Origin: Bosea sp. Tri-49
GTDB lineage: Bacteria; Pseudomonadota; Alphaproteobacteria; Rhizobiales; Beijerinckiaceae
Length of the DNA stretch: 64,000 nt
Direction of reading: 5' to 3'
Assembly: GCF_003952665.1 (NCBI RefSeq)
Contig: NZ_CP017946.1
Location: 1,488,001-1,552,000 of the forward strand
The notes beneath the pieces are model-generated. The model ran no database searches. It was not told the DNA's origin and saw only the letters and a list, made by a program, of their open reading frames with translations. Position 1 is the stretch's first letter. The number at the start of each line of letters is the position of its first letter. The translations under genes and the position numbers were made by a program. Positions 18,703 to 27,443 of the stretch are shown here, piece by piece.

Positions 18703-20007
18703 TCACTCCGCCGCCATGAGCCTGACCGGCTCGCCATGCGGGTTGGCGGCATAGTCGTCGATGCGCTGCTCGATCTCGTGACGGAAATGATTGATCAGGC
18801 CCTGGATCGGCCAGGCGGCAGCATCGCCGAGCGCGCAGATGGTGTGGCCCTCGATCTGCTTGGAGACATCGAGCAGCATGTCGATCTCGCGCTTCTGGGC
18901 GCGCCCCTCGGCCATGCGGTTGACGACGCGCCACATCCAGCCGGTGCCCTCGCGGCAGGGCGTGCACTGGCCGCAGCTCTCATGCTTGTAGAAATAGCTG
19001 ATGCGGGCGATGGCGCGGATGATGTCTGTCGACTTGTCCATGACGATCACCGCCGCCGTGCCGAGGCCCGACTTCAGCTTCGAGAGCGAGTCGAAATCCA
19101 TCGGCGTGTCGATGATCTGCTCGGCCGGAACCATGCGGACCGAGGAGCCGCCTGGGATGACCGCCTTGAGATTGTCCCAGCCACCGCGGATACCGCCGCA
19201 ATGGCGGTCGATCAGCTCTCGGAAGGTCAGGCCCATCGCCTCTTCGACGTTGCAGGGCTTGTTCACATGGCCCGAGACGCAGAACAGCTTGGTGCCGACA
19301 TTGTTGGGCGTGCCGATCGAGGAGAACCAACTCGCGCCGCGGCGCAGGATGGTCGGCGCGACCGCGATCGACTCGACGTTGTTGACGGTGGTCGGGCAGC
19401 CATAGAGGCCGACATTGGCTGGGAAAGGCGGCTTCAGCCGCGGCATGCCCTTCTTGCCCTCGAGGCTCTCGAGCAGCGCCGTCTCTTCACCGCAGATATA
19501 GGCGCCGGCGCCGTGATGCACATAAAGATCAAAGGGATAGCCGTGCTTGTTGTTCTTGCCGATGAGGTTCGCCTCATAGGCCTCGTCGACGGCGCGCTGC
19601 AGCGCCTCGCGCTCGCGGACATATTCGCCGCGGATGTAGATATAGGCCGCATGCGCGCCCATGGCGAAAGAAGCGATCAGGCAGCCCTCGACCAGCGTAT
19701 GCGGGTCGTTGCGCATGATCTCGCGATCCTTGCAGGTGCCCGGCTCCGACTCGTCGGCGTTGACGACCAGATAATGCGGGCGTCCGTCGCTTTGCTTGGG
19801 CATGAACGACCATTTCAGGCCGGTCGGGAAGCCGGCGCCACCACGCCCGCGCAGGCCCGACTTCTTCATCTCGTCGATGATCCAGTCGCGCCCCTGCTCG
19901 AGCAGGAACTTGGTGCCGTCCCAGGCGCCACGCTGCATGGCGCCCTTCAGCGACAGGTCGTGCAGCCCGTAGAGATTGGTGAAAATGCGGTCGCGATCAG
20001 CCAGCAT
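18703..20007 (-). CDS. nuoF: NADH-quinone oxidoreductase subunit F
   Basis: 434 residues. It binds NADH and FMN and carries cluster N3. The glycine-rich nucleotide loop '[20 protein letters not shown]', '[20 protein letters not shown]' and the 4Fe-4S motif '[18 protein letters not shown]' are intact. Lies 10 bp after nuoE. Normal length. Confidence 0.98.
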   Translation of the reverse strand: MLADRDRIFTNLYGLHDLSLKGAMQRGAWDGTKFLLEQGRDWIIDEMKKSGLRGRGGAGFPTGLKWSFMPKQSDGRPHYLVVNADESEPGTCKDREIMRNDPHTLVEGCLIASFAMGAHAAYIYIRGEYVREREALQRAVDEAYEANLIGKNNKHGYPFDLYVHHGAGAYICGEETALLESLEGKKGMPRLKPPFPANVGLYGCPTTVNNVESIAVAPTILRRGASWFSSIGTPNNVGTKLFCVSGHVNKPCNVEEAMGLTFRELIDRHCGGIRGGWDNLKAVIPGGSSVRMVPAEQIIDTPMDFDSLSKLKSGLGTAAVIVMDKSTDIIRAIARISYFYKHESCGQCTPCREGTGWMWRVVNRMAEGRAQKREIDMLLDVSKQIEGHTICALGDAAAWPIQGLINHFRHEIEQRIDDYAANPHGEPVRLMAAE

Positions 20008-20017
20008 TGTCGTCGCC

Positions 20018-21262
20018 TCACTTCACCGGCTTGTCGCCGAGGGCCGATTCCGGCCGCCAGCCTGTCGAAAGCTTCTTCGCCTGCGAAATCCAGTCATCGC
20101 GCACGGCCCTGCCCTTGAATCCGGTCAGCCTTGCATCGACCCAGGCGAGCTCGGCCGGGGTCCAGGCGGCGACCTGGTCAAAGTGCCAGATGCCCATTTC
20201 ATTGAGCATCTTGCCGAGCTTGGGACCAACGCCCCAGATCAATTCGAGATCGTCACCCTTGCCGCCGCGGGCCGCGGCCAGCAGCTGCGGCTTGGATTCA
20301 GCCACGGCGGGAGCCGGCTCGGCGGCAGGGGCCGCCTTGGCCGTCGGCGCCTTCTCAGCTGTACCCTTGGCAGGTGTGTCCTTGATCGCCTTGCTGGTCG
20401 CGGACGGGGTGTCCTGCGCGGCGCTGGCCGGCTGCTTCGGCTCGGACGGCTTCGGGCGGCCGGGAGCCGCGACCTCGGGCGCCGGCGCTGTCTTGACGTC
20501 GGTCGGCCCGGCCTTGGCGGTCGCCGCGGCCACCTCGGCTTCCGCCTTGGCCTTGGCCTCGGCCGCAGCCTTCTCGCTGGCGATCTTGATCGCGTCCTCG
20601 CGCTGCCTGGCGATACGCTTCTGCCAGTCGCCGGCACCGATCACCGAGCCATCAAAGAGGGCCGGATCCTTCAGCGTATCGCCGCCGCCGAGCGGCTCCG
20701 AGCAGGAGCGGTCGACCTGCGGGCCAGGCTTGGTCGGGCGGCCCTCGCGCAGGTCGCCGAGGAGCTTGCGGAAATTCTCGGGCGTCAGGTCTTCGTAGTA
20801 GTCGAAATTGATCTGCGCCATCGGGGCGTTGCAGCAGGCACCGAGGCATTCGACTTCGAGCCAGGAGAGCTTGCCGTCAGCGGTGACGGTCGATTGCGGA
20901 CCAATGACGTCCTCGCAGACCTTCTTCAGCGCCTCGGCACCGCGCAGCGCGCAAGGCGTCGTGCCGCAAAGCTGGATGAAGTGCTCGCCCACCGGCTGCA
21001 GGCTGAACATGGTGTAGAAGGTCGCGACCTCCAGCACCCGCATCGGAGCCATGCCGAGCTTGCGGGCGACCTCCTCGATCGCGGCGCGCGGCAGCCAGCC
21101 ATCATGCTGCTCCTGCGCCTTCCACAGCAGCGGGATCACAGCCGAGGCCTGGCGGCCTTCGGGATATTTGGCGATCTGCTGATCGGCCCAGTTCTCGTTC
21201 GCCGCGGTGAAGGCGAAGGAGGCAGGCTGAACGTGATCAGGCGCGAGACGACGGACGGACAT
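20018..21262 (-). CDS. nuoE: NADH-quinone oxidoreductase subunit E with long C-terminal extension
   Basis: 414 residues, more than twice the length of a minimal NuoE. Residues 1-170 are the thioredoxin-like 2Fe-2S domain with '[12 protein letters not shown]' and '[14 protein letters not shown]' supplying the four cysteines. Residues about 175-340 are an Ala/Pro/Lys-rich linker. The last 70 residues ('[20 protein letters not shown]', then '[20 protein letters not shown]') form a helix-hairpin-helix-like domain. Long NuoE forms are known in rhizobia. The tail's role is unknown. Start at 21262 gives [18 protein letters not shown], as in relatives. Confidence 0.95.
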   Translation of the reverse strand: MSVRRLAPDHVQPASFAFTAANENWADQQIAKYPEGRQASAVIPLLWKAQEQHDGWLPRAAIEEVARKLGMAPMRVLEVATFYTMFSLQPVGEHFIQLCGTTPCALRGAEALKKVCEDVIGPQSTVTADGKLSWLEVECLGACCNAPMAQINFDYYEDLTPENFRKLLGDLREGRPTKPGPQVDRSCSEPLGGGDTLKDPALFDGSVIGAGDWQKRIARQREDAIKIASEKAAAEAKAKAEAEVAAATAKAGPTDVKTAPAPEVAAPGRPKPSEPKQPASAAQDTPSATSKAIKDTPAKGTAEKAPTAKAAPAAEPAPAVAESKPQLLAAARGGKGDDLELIWGVGPKLGKMLNEMGIWHFDQVAAWTPAELAWVDARLTGFKGRAVRDDWISQAKKLSTGWRPESALGDKPVK

Positions 21263-21276
21263 GTTCGATCCAACGG

Positions 21277-21831
21277 TTAGTTCAGACCAACGCGGGCACC
21301 CGCACGCGGCCGCACAGCAGAGCTGACACGACAACTTTCAGGGCCTTCATTGGGACAGAGATAGACGGTTCCGCCCTGCGGCTGGCGGTAAATGTGCTCA
21401 ACCCTGCCGTTGGCATAGTTGATGCCACCATACTCGAAGCCGGCATTCTTCAGGAATGGAATGCCGACGTGGCGCGGTATTGGGCGCAAATGCGGCGGTG
21501 TTTGAGGATAGCAATCGCCGACCGACAAATAGACCTGCTTGCAGTGATACTCGGCACCGTCGGCCCGACGGTAGACATAATAGACAAAGGCTCCGACGCC
21601 ACCGCCCCCAGCATACCGAAACCCAGCAGATTCCACCTCCTGCAGGCTGCGCCGTGTAGTCTTCAGGCGCTGCATGGTTCGCTGGGGCTGCAAGCCGCCT
21701 CGTTGAGGGTCGTAGGCAGGTTGCGCAACAGTCGGCGGCGCGCCCAAGAGCATGACAGCCGGCGCAGCAAGCCACAGGCCGAGCACGTAACGCCCGAGCC
21801 GAGCTCCGCTTGTAGCTGAGCCTCGCGTCAC
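21277..21831 (-). CDS. Secreted protein of unknown function between nuoD and nuoE
   Basis: 184 residues from a GTG at 21831 that overlaps the nuoD TGA (GTGA, 4 bases). Without that GTG the signal peptide is lost: [20 protein letters not shown], then [17 protein letters not shown] with cleavage near residue 37. The mature part has four cysteines and Gly/Tyr-rich stretches ('[20 protein letters not shown]', '[20 protein letters not shown]') that look like two related beta-units. No family recognised. Translational coupling to nuoD is clear from the overlap. An export role in complex I assembly is only a guess. Confidence 0.65.
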   Translation of the reverse strand: MTRGSATSGARLGRYVLGLWLAAPAVMLLGAPPTVAQPAYDPQRGGLQPQRTMQRLKTTRRSLQEVESAGFRYAGGGGVGAFVYYVYRRADGAEYHCKQVYLSVGDCYPQTPPHLRPIPRHVGIPFLKNAGFEYGGINYANGRVEHIYRQPQGGTVYLCPNEGPESCRVSSAVRPRAGARVGLN

Positions 21832-23018
21832 CGATCGACCTCCCCGAACACGATGTCGAGGGAGCCGAGGATCGCGGAGACGTCGGCAAGCATGTGCTTG
21901 CGGCACATGAAATCCATGGCCTGGAGATGGGCGAAGCCGGGTGCCTTGATCTTGCAGCGATAGGGCTTGTTGGTACCGTCGGAGACGAGATAGACGCCGA
22001 ATTCGCCCTTGGGCGCCTCGACGGCGGCGTAGACCTCGCCCTCGGGCACCTTGTAGCCCTCGGTGTAGAGCTTGAAGTGGTGGATCAGCGCTTCCATCGA
22101 GCGCTTCATCTCGCCACGCTTGGGCGGCACCATCTTGCCGTCGAGCGAGGAGATCGGCCCGCCGCCATCGGCCGAGAGCAGCTTCTTGCAGCACTGCTTC
22201 ATGATGCGGACCGACTGGCGCATCTCTTCCATGCGGATGCAGTAGCGGTCGTAGCAGTCGCCGTTCTTGCCGACGGGGATGTCGAATTCCATCTCCTCGT
22301 AGCACTCATAGGGCTGCGACTTGCGCAGGTCCCAGGGCGCGCCGGAGCCGCGCACCATCACGCCCGAAAAGCCCCATTTCCAGCAGGTCTCGAGATCGAC
22401 GACGCCGATATCGACATTGCGCTGCTTGAAGATGCGGTTGTCGGTGAGCAGGGTCTCGAGATCGTCGCAGACCTTGAGGAACGGGTCGCACCATTCGGCG
22501 ATGTCGTGGATCAGCGAGGTCGGCAGGTCCTGGTGGACGCCGCCCGGCCGGACATAGGCGGCGTGCATGCGCGCGCCGCAGGCGCGCTCGTAGAAGATCA
22601 TCAGCTTCTCGCGCTCCTCGAAGCCCCAGAGCGGCGGGGTGAGCGCGCCGACGTCCATGGCCTGCGTGGTGACGTTAAGGATGTGCGAGAGGATGCGGCC
22701 GATCTCGGAATAGAGCACGCGGATCAGCTGGCCACGACGCGGCACGGTCACGCCCATCAGCTTCTCGACCGCGAGCGAGTAGGCGTGCTCCTGGTTCATC
22801 GGCGCGACGTAGTCGAGCCGGTCGAAATAGGGCAGGGCCTGGAGATAGGTCTTGTGCTCGATCAGCTTCTCGGTGCCGCGATGCAGCAGGCCGATATGCG
22901 GATCGACGCGCTCGACGATCTCGCCGTCCAGTTCCAGCACCAGGCGCAGAACGCCGTGCGCCGCCGGATGCTGCGGGCCGAAATTGATCGAGAAGTTGCG
23001 GATGTTGTGTTCGGTCAT
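21828..23018 (-). CDS. nuoD: NADH-quinone oxidoreductase subunit D
   Basis: 396 residues, separate from nuoC (not the fused CD form of enterobacteria). The 49-kDa subunit lines the quinone pocket. Conserved N-terminal '[20 protein letters not shown]' with the quinone-site His residues, '[18 protein letters not shown]', and the C-terminal '[13 protein letters not shown]' are present. Lies 3 bp after the secreted-protein gene at 23022. Confidence 0.98.
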   Translation of the reverse strand: MTEHNIRNFSINFGPQHPAAHGVLRLVLELDGEIVERVDPHIGLLHRGTEKLIEHKTYLQALPYFDRLDYVAPMNQEHAYSLAVEKLMGVTVPRRGQLIRVLYSEIGRILSHILNVTTQAMDVGALTPPLWGFEEREKLMIFYERACGARMHAAYVRPGGVHQDLPTSLIHDIAEWCDPFLKVCDDLETLLTDNRIFKQRNVDIGVVDLETCWKWGFSGVMVRGSGAPWDLRKSQPYECYEEMEFDIPVGKNGDCYDRYCIRMEEMRQSVRIMKQCCKKLLSADGGGPISSLDGKMVPPKRGEMKRSMEALIHHFKLYTEGYKVPEGEVYAAVEAPKGEFGVYLVSDGTNKPYRCKIKAPGFAHLQAMDFMCRKHMLADVSAILGSLDIVFGEVDR

Positions 23019-23021
23019 CGG

Positions 23022-23429
23022 TCAGGACCGCTGTTGTGGCTTGAGAAAGATGTTCTCAAGCGGATCGGATTTGAGACGGCCCGCATATCGCTTGCAGGCG
23101 GTGGCATTCGCTGAATTTTCCGAAGCCGCCGCGAGAACCTCTTCGCGATCGTAACTCGGCAGCGTCGCGGCCTGGCTCAACATGCTTCGAACATAGGAGG
23201 GGTCGGCCACGGCCGAGCGCACGATCTGCGAAGCGCAGGCCTTCAGAACATGCTCCGCCGCCAAGGCCATCCGAAAGACCTGAACGCCCATCAGGGTCGT
23301 TTCCTGTCCGTTCGGGAGGCGCACCGTCACTGAGCGCGTTTGCTGAGCCCATGCAGCCGGGGCCAAAGCCACGAGCAAAATGGCCGCCAGGCTCTTCAAT
23401 CCGCGGCGATAGCGAAAGGCGTTCATCAT
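23022..23429 (-). CDS. Small secreted protein of unknown function in nuo operon
   Basis: 135 residues. It begins MMNAFRYRRGLKSLAAILLV with a Sec signal peptide ending near 'APAAWAQQ'. The mature part is mostly helical, with two cysteines ('LKACASQIV', 'ATACKRYAGRL') and the C-terminal 'DPLENIFLKPQQRS'. The start overlaps the GFA gene stop by 4 bases (ATGA). No family recognised. Together with the genes at 21277 and 15369 it shows that non-complex-I reading frames have settled among the nuo genes. Confidence 0.65.
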   Translation of the reverse strand: MMNAFRYRRGLKSLAAILLVALAPAAWAQQTRSVTVRLPNGQETTLMGVQVFRMALAAEHVLKACASQIVRSAVADPSYVRSMLSQAATLPSYDREEVLAAASENSANATACKRYAGRLKSDPLENIFLKPQQRS

Positions 23430-23878
23430 TCGCGCCCTCCGGCCTGCTGCGCTCCGAACTGAGCCGTGAACTCTGCGATCACCTGCTCGCCGGTCTTGCG
23501 CCGGCGCTCGCCCGCGAAGGCGTAGATGGCGGGCTTCTCGTCGATGAAGATCTCTTCGGCGAAGACGAGGTCGGCAGGGTTGTCGAGGCTCGGGAACGCC
23601 ACCGCGACAGGCCCCTGCCCGGACCGCTGACGCCAGAGCAGGCTGGTTCCGCAGCTCCGGCAAAAAACGCGCTCGCCCCATTCGGACGAAGGGTAGACGG
23701 CAAGATGCGTTTGGTCGGCGACGGCGAGGTCCGTGCACGGCACGGTCATCAGCACGCCGCCGCTCCATTTGCGGCACATGTCGCAATGGCAGACGTCCAT
23801 CTCCGGCTTGGCCATCGTCGCCGTGAAGCGAACGGAGCCGCAGAGACAGCCGCCTGAGAGTTTGTCGCCTTCGCCCAT
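23426..23878 (-). CDS. GFA (glutathione-dependent formaldehyde-activating) family protein
   Basis: 150 residues with the GFA/CENP-V zinc fold: 'GGCLCGSVRFTA', 'CHCDMCRKWSGGVL' and 'VFCRSCGTSLLW' supply the seven cysteines for two zinc sites. The founding enzyme was thought to add formaldehyde to glutathione; most homologues have no assigned substrate. It lies between nuoC (4 bp away) and a secreted-protein gene it overlaps. Its location is clear but its link to respiration is not. Confidence 0.88.
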   Translation of the reverse strand: MGEGDKLSGGCLCGSVRFTATMAKPEMDVCHCDMCRKWSGGVLMTVPCTDLAVADQTHLAVYPSSEWGERVFCRSCGTSLLWRQRSGQGPVAVAFPSLDNPADLVFAEEIFIDEKPAIYAFAGERRRKTGEQVIAEFTAQFGAQQAGGRE

Positions 23879-23882
23879 CGCG

Positions 23883-24488
23883 TCAGCCCGCCTTGGCCTT
23901 CTCGTCGCCCGGCAGGACGTATTCGGTCCCTTCCCAGGGCGAGAGGAAGTCGAAGTTACGGAACTCCTGGTTCAGCTTCACCGGCTCGTAGACGACGCGC
24001 TTCTGCTCGTCGTCATAGCGGACCTCGACGAAGCCGGTCAGCGGGAAGTCCTTGCGCAGCGGATAGCCCTCGAAACCGTAGTCGGTGAGGATGCGGCGCA
24101 GATCCGGATGGTTCGAGAACAGGATGCCGTAGAAGTCGTAGGCCTCGCGCTCGTACCAGTTCGCCGCCGGGAAGACCTCGATCACGGAAGGGACCGGGGT
24201 CGCTTCGTCAGTCTGAACCTTGACGCGCACGCGCTGGTTATGACGCGGCGAGAGCAGGTGGTAGACGACCTCGAAGCGCTTCTCGCGCTGCGGATAGTCG
24301 GCGCCGGCGATATCGGTGAAATTGACGAAGCGGAAGCGTGAATCGTCGTACAGGGTCTTAAGGACCCGAACGATCTCGGCGGCCTCGGCGAGCACGGTGA
24401 GCTCGTCATAGGCGACGGCGATGTCGGTCACAGCGCCGGGCAGCGCCGCCTTGATCTCTTCGCCCAATGTCACGAGCGCTTCGCTCAT
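23883..24488 (-). CDS. nuoC: NADH-quinone oxidoreductase subunit C
   Basis: 201 residues, the 30-kDa subunit bridging NuoD and the iron-sulfur chain. Family signature '[20 protein letters not shown]' and '[20 protein letters not shown]' are intact, ending in '[20 protein letters not shown]'. It is a separate NuoC, as usual in alphaproteobacteria. Four bases follow before the next stop. Confidence 0.97.
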   Translation of the reverse strand: MSEALVTLGEEIKAALPGAVTDIAVAYDELTVLAEAAEIVRVLKTLYDDSRFRFVNFTDIAGADYPQREKRFEVVYHLLSPRHNQRVRVKVQTDEATPVPSVIEVFPAANWYEREAYDFYGILFSNHPDLRRILTDYGFEGYPLRKDFPLTGFVEVRYDDEQKRVVYEPVKLNQEFRNFDFLSPWEGTEYVLPGDEKAKAG

Positions 24489-24492
24489 CGCA

Positions 24493-24816
24493 TCATCCTT
24501 CGAGAATGACCTGGTGATGCGTCACCACGTCATCATAGCTCAACAGCACGGCCGCCGCCGCCGGCTCGACCACTGCAGCTTCCAGATCCGGCGGCGCGAA
24601 GGGCGCGATCGCCGCCATACTGTCCCAGCGGGTCTGCACGGTAATCTCGACCTCGCCAGAAACCGGGCGATTGAGCAGTGCAACGCCCCGGAACCCGGCG
24701 AGCGCCTGCAGCTGCGGCAGCACCGAACCGGCGAGATGCGCGCGATAGGCGAGCGCTCCCTCCGGCGTGGCTCTTGCCCGCCACTGCCGCATCACGCTGG
24801 CGCCAGCTTCGCTCAC
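24493..24816 (-). CDS. ABM-like (dimeric alpha/beta barrel) small protein
   Basis: 107 residues, GTG start ([20 protein letters not shown]) overlapping the nuoB TGA as GTGA. The order beta-strand, helix '[19 protein letters not shown]', '[10 protein letters not shown]', '[18 protein letters not shown]' and a late 'DVVTHHQVI' matches the antibiotic-biosynthesis-monooxygenase/dimeric barrel fold. No catalytic residues can be named. Coupled to nuoB and lying between nuoB and nuoC, it is another accessory gene of this operon. Confidence 0.6.
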   Translation of the reverse strand: MSEAGASVMRQWRARATPEGALAYRAHLAGSVLPQLQALAGFRGVALLNRPVSGEVEITVQTRWDSMAAIAPFAPPDLEAAVVEPAAAAVLLSYDDVVTHHQVILEG

Positions 24817-25397
24817 CGCTCGATCGTCCCCGTCCGCCGAATCTTCTTCTGCAGCAGCAGCACGCCATAGAGCAGCGCTTCCGCGGTCGGCGGGCAGCCC
24901 GGCACATAGACGTCGATCGGCACGATGCGGTCACAGCCGCGTACCACCGAATAGCTGTAATGGTAGTAGCCACCGCCATTGGCGCAGGAGCCCATGGAGA
25001 TGACGTAGCGCGGCTCCGGCATCTGGTCGTAGACCTTGCGCAGAGCTGGAGCCATCTTGTTGGTCAGCGTGCCGGCGACGATCATCACGTCGGATTGGCG
25101 CGGCGAGGCGCGCGGCGCGAAGCCGAAGCGCTCGACATCGTAGCGCGGCATGGAGAGCTGCATCATCTCGACCGCGCAGCAGGCGAGGCCGAAGGTCATC
25201 CACATCAGCGAGCCGGTGCGCGACCAGTTGATCAGGTCGTCGGTCGCCGTGACCAGAAAGCCCTTGTCAGCCAGCTCGTTGTTGATCTCGACGAAGAAGG
25301 GGTCGCGCGTGCCGACCGGCTTGCCGTCCGGGCCAAGCAGGCCCCTGGGCGCCGGCGCGACGAGCGGATCACCGCGATCGATCGCTGTCATGGCCAT
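24813..25397 (-). CDS. nuoB: NADH-quinone oxidoreductase subunit B
   Basis: 194 residues. It holds cluster N2, the last iron-sulfur centre before quinone. The cysteine ligands are visible in '[19 protein letters not shown]' (tandem CC), '[19 protein letters not shown]' and '[18 protein letters not shown]'. An N-terminal extension of about 35 residues precedes the conserved core, as in rhizobial NuoB. Separated from nuoA by 71 bp. Confidence 0.98.
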   Translation of the reverse strand: MAMTAIDRGDPLVAPAPRGLLGPDGKPVGTRDPFFVEINNELADKGFLVTATDDLINWSRTGSLMWMTFGLACCAVEMMQLSMPRYDVERFGFAPRASPRQSDVMIVAGTLTNKMAPALRKVYDQMPEPRYVISMGSCANGGGYYHYSYSVVRGCDRIVPIDVYVPGCPPTAEALLYGVLLLQKKIRRTGTIER

Positions 25398-25468
25398 CAG
25401 TTCGAACCTTTAGCTTTCGTCGAATGTAAGAACGGTGACAGGACGGTATCAGGCTGCGCGACAAATGG

Positions 25469-25849
25469 TCAGTCCCACTCGAGCGCGCCCTTGCGCCACT
25501 CGTAGACGAAGCCGACGGTCAGCACGCCGAGGAAGATCATCATCGACCAGAAGCCGAACCAGCCGAGGCCACCGAAGGCGACCGCCCACGGGAAGAGGAA
25601 GGCGACCTCGAGATCGAAGATGATGAAGAGGATGGCGACGAGATAGAAGCGCACGTCGAACTTCATGCGCGCATCGTCGAAAGCGTTGAAGCCGCATTCA
25701 TAGGCCGAGAGCTTCTCGGCATCGGGCTTGGAATAGGCAACGGCGAACGGCGCGATCAGAAGCGCCAGGCCAATCACGATCGACAGGCCGATGAAGATGA
25801 CCAGGGGCAGGTAGTCCGACAGCAGGGACTGCACAGGAAGAGCTTGCAT
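25469..25849 (-). CDS. nuoA: NADH-quinone oxidoreductase subunit A
   Basis: 126 residues, three membrane helices, first gene of the nuo operon. Conserved pieces are '[20 protein letters not shown]' and '[20 protein letters not shown]' with the 'DLE' motif of the TM2 end. GGGGTGA lies a few bases before the ATG at 25849. Transcription should begin in the 25850-26250 region. Confidence 0.96.
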   Translation of the reverse strand: MQALPVQSLLSDYLPLVIFIGLSIVIGLALLIAPFAVAYSKPDAEKLSAYECGFNAFDDARMKFDVRFYLVAILFIIFDLEVAFLFPWAVAFGGLGWFGFWSMMIFLGVLTVGFVYEWRKGALEWD

Positions 25850-25869
25850 CTGTCACCCCGCTTCAACCT

Positions 25870-25945
25870 GGCGCCGAGGCGGCGCCCTCAATCTCGCCAG
25901 TCGATTAGACCCTGCTTTAGAATCACGCAAGGGTTCGCCGCGCCG
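25870..25945 (-). promoter_or_regulatory. nuo operon leader: hairpin and possible sigma-70 promoter
   Basis: The gap 25850-26251 has no gene. Reading leftward, TTGCGT (complement of 25928-25933) is followed after about 17 bases by TAATCG, a loose match to the alphaproteobacterial CTTGAC-N17-CTATAT promoter. Between it and nuoA lies a perfect hairpin, GGCGCC / GGCGCC with a 5-base loop (25870-25886), which would form in the leader RNA. Both are weak predictions. No clear FNR/FixK box was seen. Confidence 0.3.
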
Positions 25946-26251
25946 CACAACGCGGCTATCGCCATGTCTTTGCCGCATATGTCGGCCCGGCTCGGGAAAG
26001 TGTCACGATTCTCGGGCGTTTCGACCGCGATCCTCACGACCGATCACGCCTGACGTAAGGCGGTTGTCGCGGCGCGTCGAAGCGTGGCAAACGGGGACGT
26101 AACGTCAGTCTTCGGCGCCGGCACGATTCGTCGGCGAGTGCTGCCGACGCGTCAGGAGCACCGCTGCGGGAATGCCGAGGCCAACAACGCATCGTGATCG
26201 CGGCATCGTGGCCGCTTTCCCGCCACCGGCATCCCGCGCCTCGTGATTGCC

Positions 26252-26866
26252 ATGCGGAGAGTCGTGCTGGCTGGCACCTGTTTCGCCGGGATGGCGTTCA
26301 GCGGACCGGCCGCAGCGCAGATGATGCTCGCCCCCCTGCCGCCCGAACGCCCCTTCGATCTCGACCTGCAGATCAAGCCGGGCGCGCCACCGATCGTGGT
26401 TGTCCCGGCCCCTCCGATCGAAGCCAGCCTGGCAACGACGCCGGGGCCGGCGCCCACGCTCGCCCAGCCCGAGCCCGATGACGATGAGGGACCGGAGTGG
26501 CCGCAGCGCACGCCGGGACAGACCGCGGAGGAGCCGCCCTTCGACCCCAACGAAAAACCTGACAGACCAGGCATCTCGACCGATCCCGGAACCTCGATCG
26601 TCTGCCTGCCGTCCGTCCTGAAGACCATTCTCGGCAAGATCTCGGACAAATATGGAGCAGTGAAGGTGACCTCGACCTGGCGTCCGCCCTGGCGGGCGCG
26701 GCGCGGCTCCTATCACAAGCGCTGCGAGGCGATGGACTTCCGGGTGCCCGGCGTCAGGCCGCGCACTGTCCTGGAATGGGCCCGCAACCTGCCCGAGGTC
26801 GGCGGCCACAAGGTCTATTGGAACGGGCTGATCCATATCGACACCGGCCCGCGCCGGCCTTGGTAG
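26252..26866 (+). CDS. Exported M15-like (DD-peptidase fold) protein
   Basis: 204 residues: signal peptide MRRVVLAGTCFAGMAFSGPA ending near AAAQ, a long acidic Pro-rich linker to about residue 110, then a compact domain 'KVTSTWRPPWRARRGSYHKR' with 'CEAMDFRVPG' and the end 'VYWNGLIHIDTGPRRPW'. The H...D...H.D spacing (YHKRCEAMD, GLIHID) matches the zinc site of M15/Hedgehog-type peptidases. Closest in style are the short rhizobial DUF882/M15A proteins that trim peptidoglycan. The GTG at 26243 is an alternative start. Divergent from nuoA. Confidence 0.7.
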   Translation: MRRVVLAGTCFAGMAFSGPAAAQMMLAPLPPERPFDLDLQIKPGAPPIVVVPAPPIEASLATTPGPAPTLAQPEPDDDEGPEWPQRTPGQTAEEPPFDPNEKPDRPGISTDPGTSIVCLPSVLKTILGKISDKYGAVKVTSTWRPPWRARRGSYHKRCEAMDFRVPGVRPRTVLEWARNLPEVGGHKVYWNGLIHIDTGPRRPW

Positions 26867-26871
26867 GCAAG

Positions 26872-26912
26872 GCATCGGACTGAAAGAGGCGATACCTACT
26901 TCAGTCCGATGC
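26872..26912. terminator. Palindrome between convergent genes, likely bidirectional terminator
   Basis: Perfect 13-bp arms GCATCGGACTGAA (26872-26884) and TTCAGTCCGATGC (26900-26912) around a 15-base loop. It lies 5 bp after the stop of the M15-like gene and 20 bp from the stop of the convergent Gly/Tyr-rich gene. No T-run follows on either strand, so it may act by blocking antisense reading or with Rho. Confidence 0.55.
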
Positions 26913-26932
26913 TGTCCGAGGACGGCGACGCT

Positions 26933-27292
26933 TCAGTAGGTGCTGCCGCGGTAGGGATCGCCTCCGCGGATATAACCTCTCCCGCCATAGCCATCGTAGC
27001 CGCGCCTATTGCCATAACCACGATCGTAGCCGCGTCCACGCCCATAGCCATAGTCACGATCGTAGCCGCGCCCGCCATAGCCGCGGCCGCGATTCTGCCG
27101 CTCGAGATTCCGTTGGATTTCCCACATCCGGTGCTCGCGCGTATGGCGCGTGAACGCGACGTCGAGACCGTCGAGCGCACGGGCGATCGCAGCCTCACCG
27201 GCCGGCGCGGATTCGTGAGCGGGCGACGCCAGAAGCGGGCCCGACAAAGCCAAAGCGCCAATCATGACCGCGATGAAAGTCCGTTTGCGCAT
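26933..27292 (-). CDS. Secreted Arg/Gly/Tyr-rich repeat protein
   Basis: 119 residues. The start at 27292 has a GGAGGT 6 bases upstream and opens a signal peptide (MRKRTFIAVMIGALALSGPL, cleavage near LLASPA). Residues 25-65 are helical ('RALDGLDVAFTRHTREHRMW'). The last 50 residues are tandem Gly-Arg-Gly-Tyr units such as 'GRGYGGRGYDRDYGYGRGRG'. The DNA repeat is visible as recurrent 'catagccgcg'-like blocks at 26965-27100. Similar secreted proteins occur in rhizobia with no known role. Such low-complexity tails often mediate surface or RNA binding. Confidence 0.7.
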   Translation of the reverse strand: MRKRTFIAVMIGALALSGPLLASPAHESAPAGEAAIARALDGLDVAFTRHTREHRMWEIQRNLERQNRGRGYGGRGYDRDYGYGRGRGYDRGYGNRRGYDGYGGRGYIRGGDPYRGSTY

Positions 27293-27443
27293 CCTGTTAC
27301 CTCCAAATGCCCGGGCAGACCGAGCCTCGACAGCAACCGCCGCGAACAGGAATTGTTCCCATAAGCCCGGACAACACCTTGATTGTGTCTGGCTGAACAG
27401 AACCCGAATGAACAAATTTGCCTACAGGCACGCGACGGGACGA

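Noticed and set aside
16296..18719. 807-codon rightward frame opposite nuoG and nuoH
   Set aside because: Antisense shadow of two genes with complete family motifs on the other strand.
26105..26875. 256-codon leftward frame opposite the M15-like gene
   Set aside because: The rightward frame has a signal peptide and a zinc-peptidase-like end; the leftward one has neither motif nor ribosome site.
26965..27100. Repeated 'catagccgcg' blocks as a possible repeat element
   Set aside because: They are codons of the Gly-Arg-Gly-Tyr tail of a secreted protein, in frame and after a good start.
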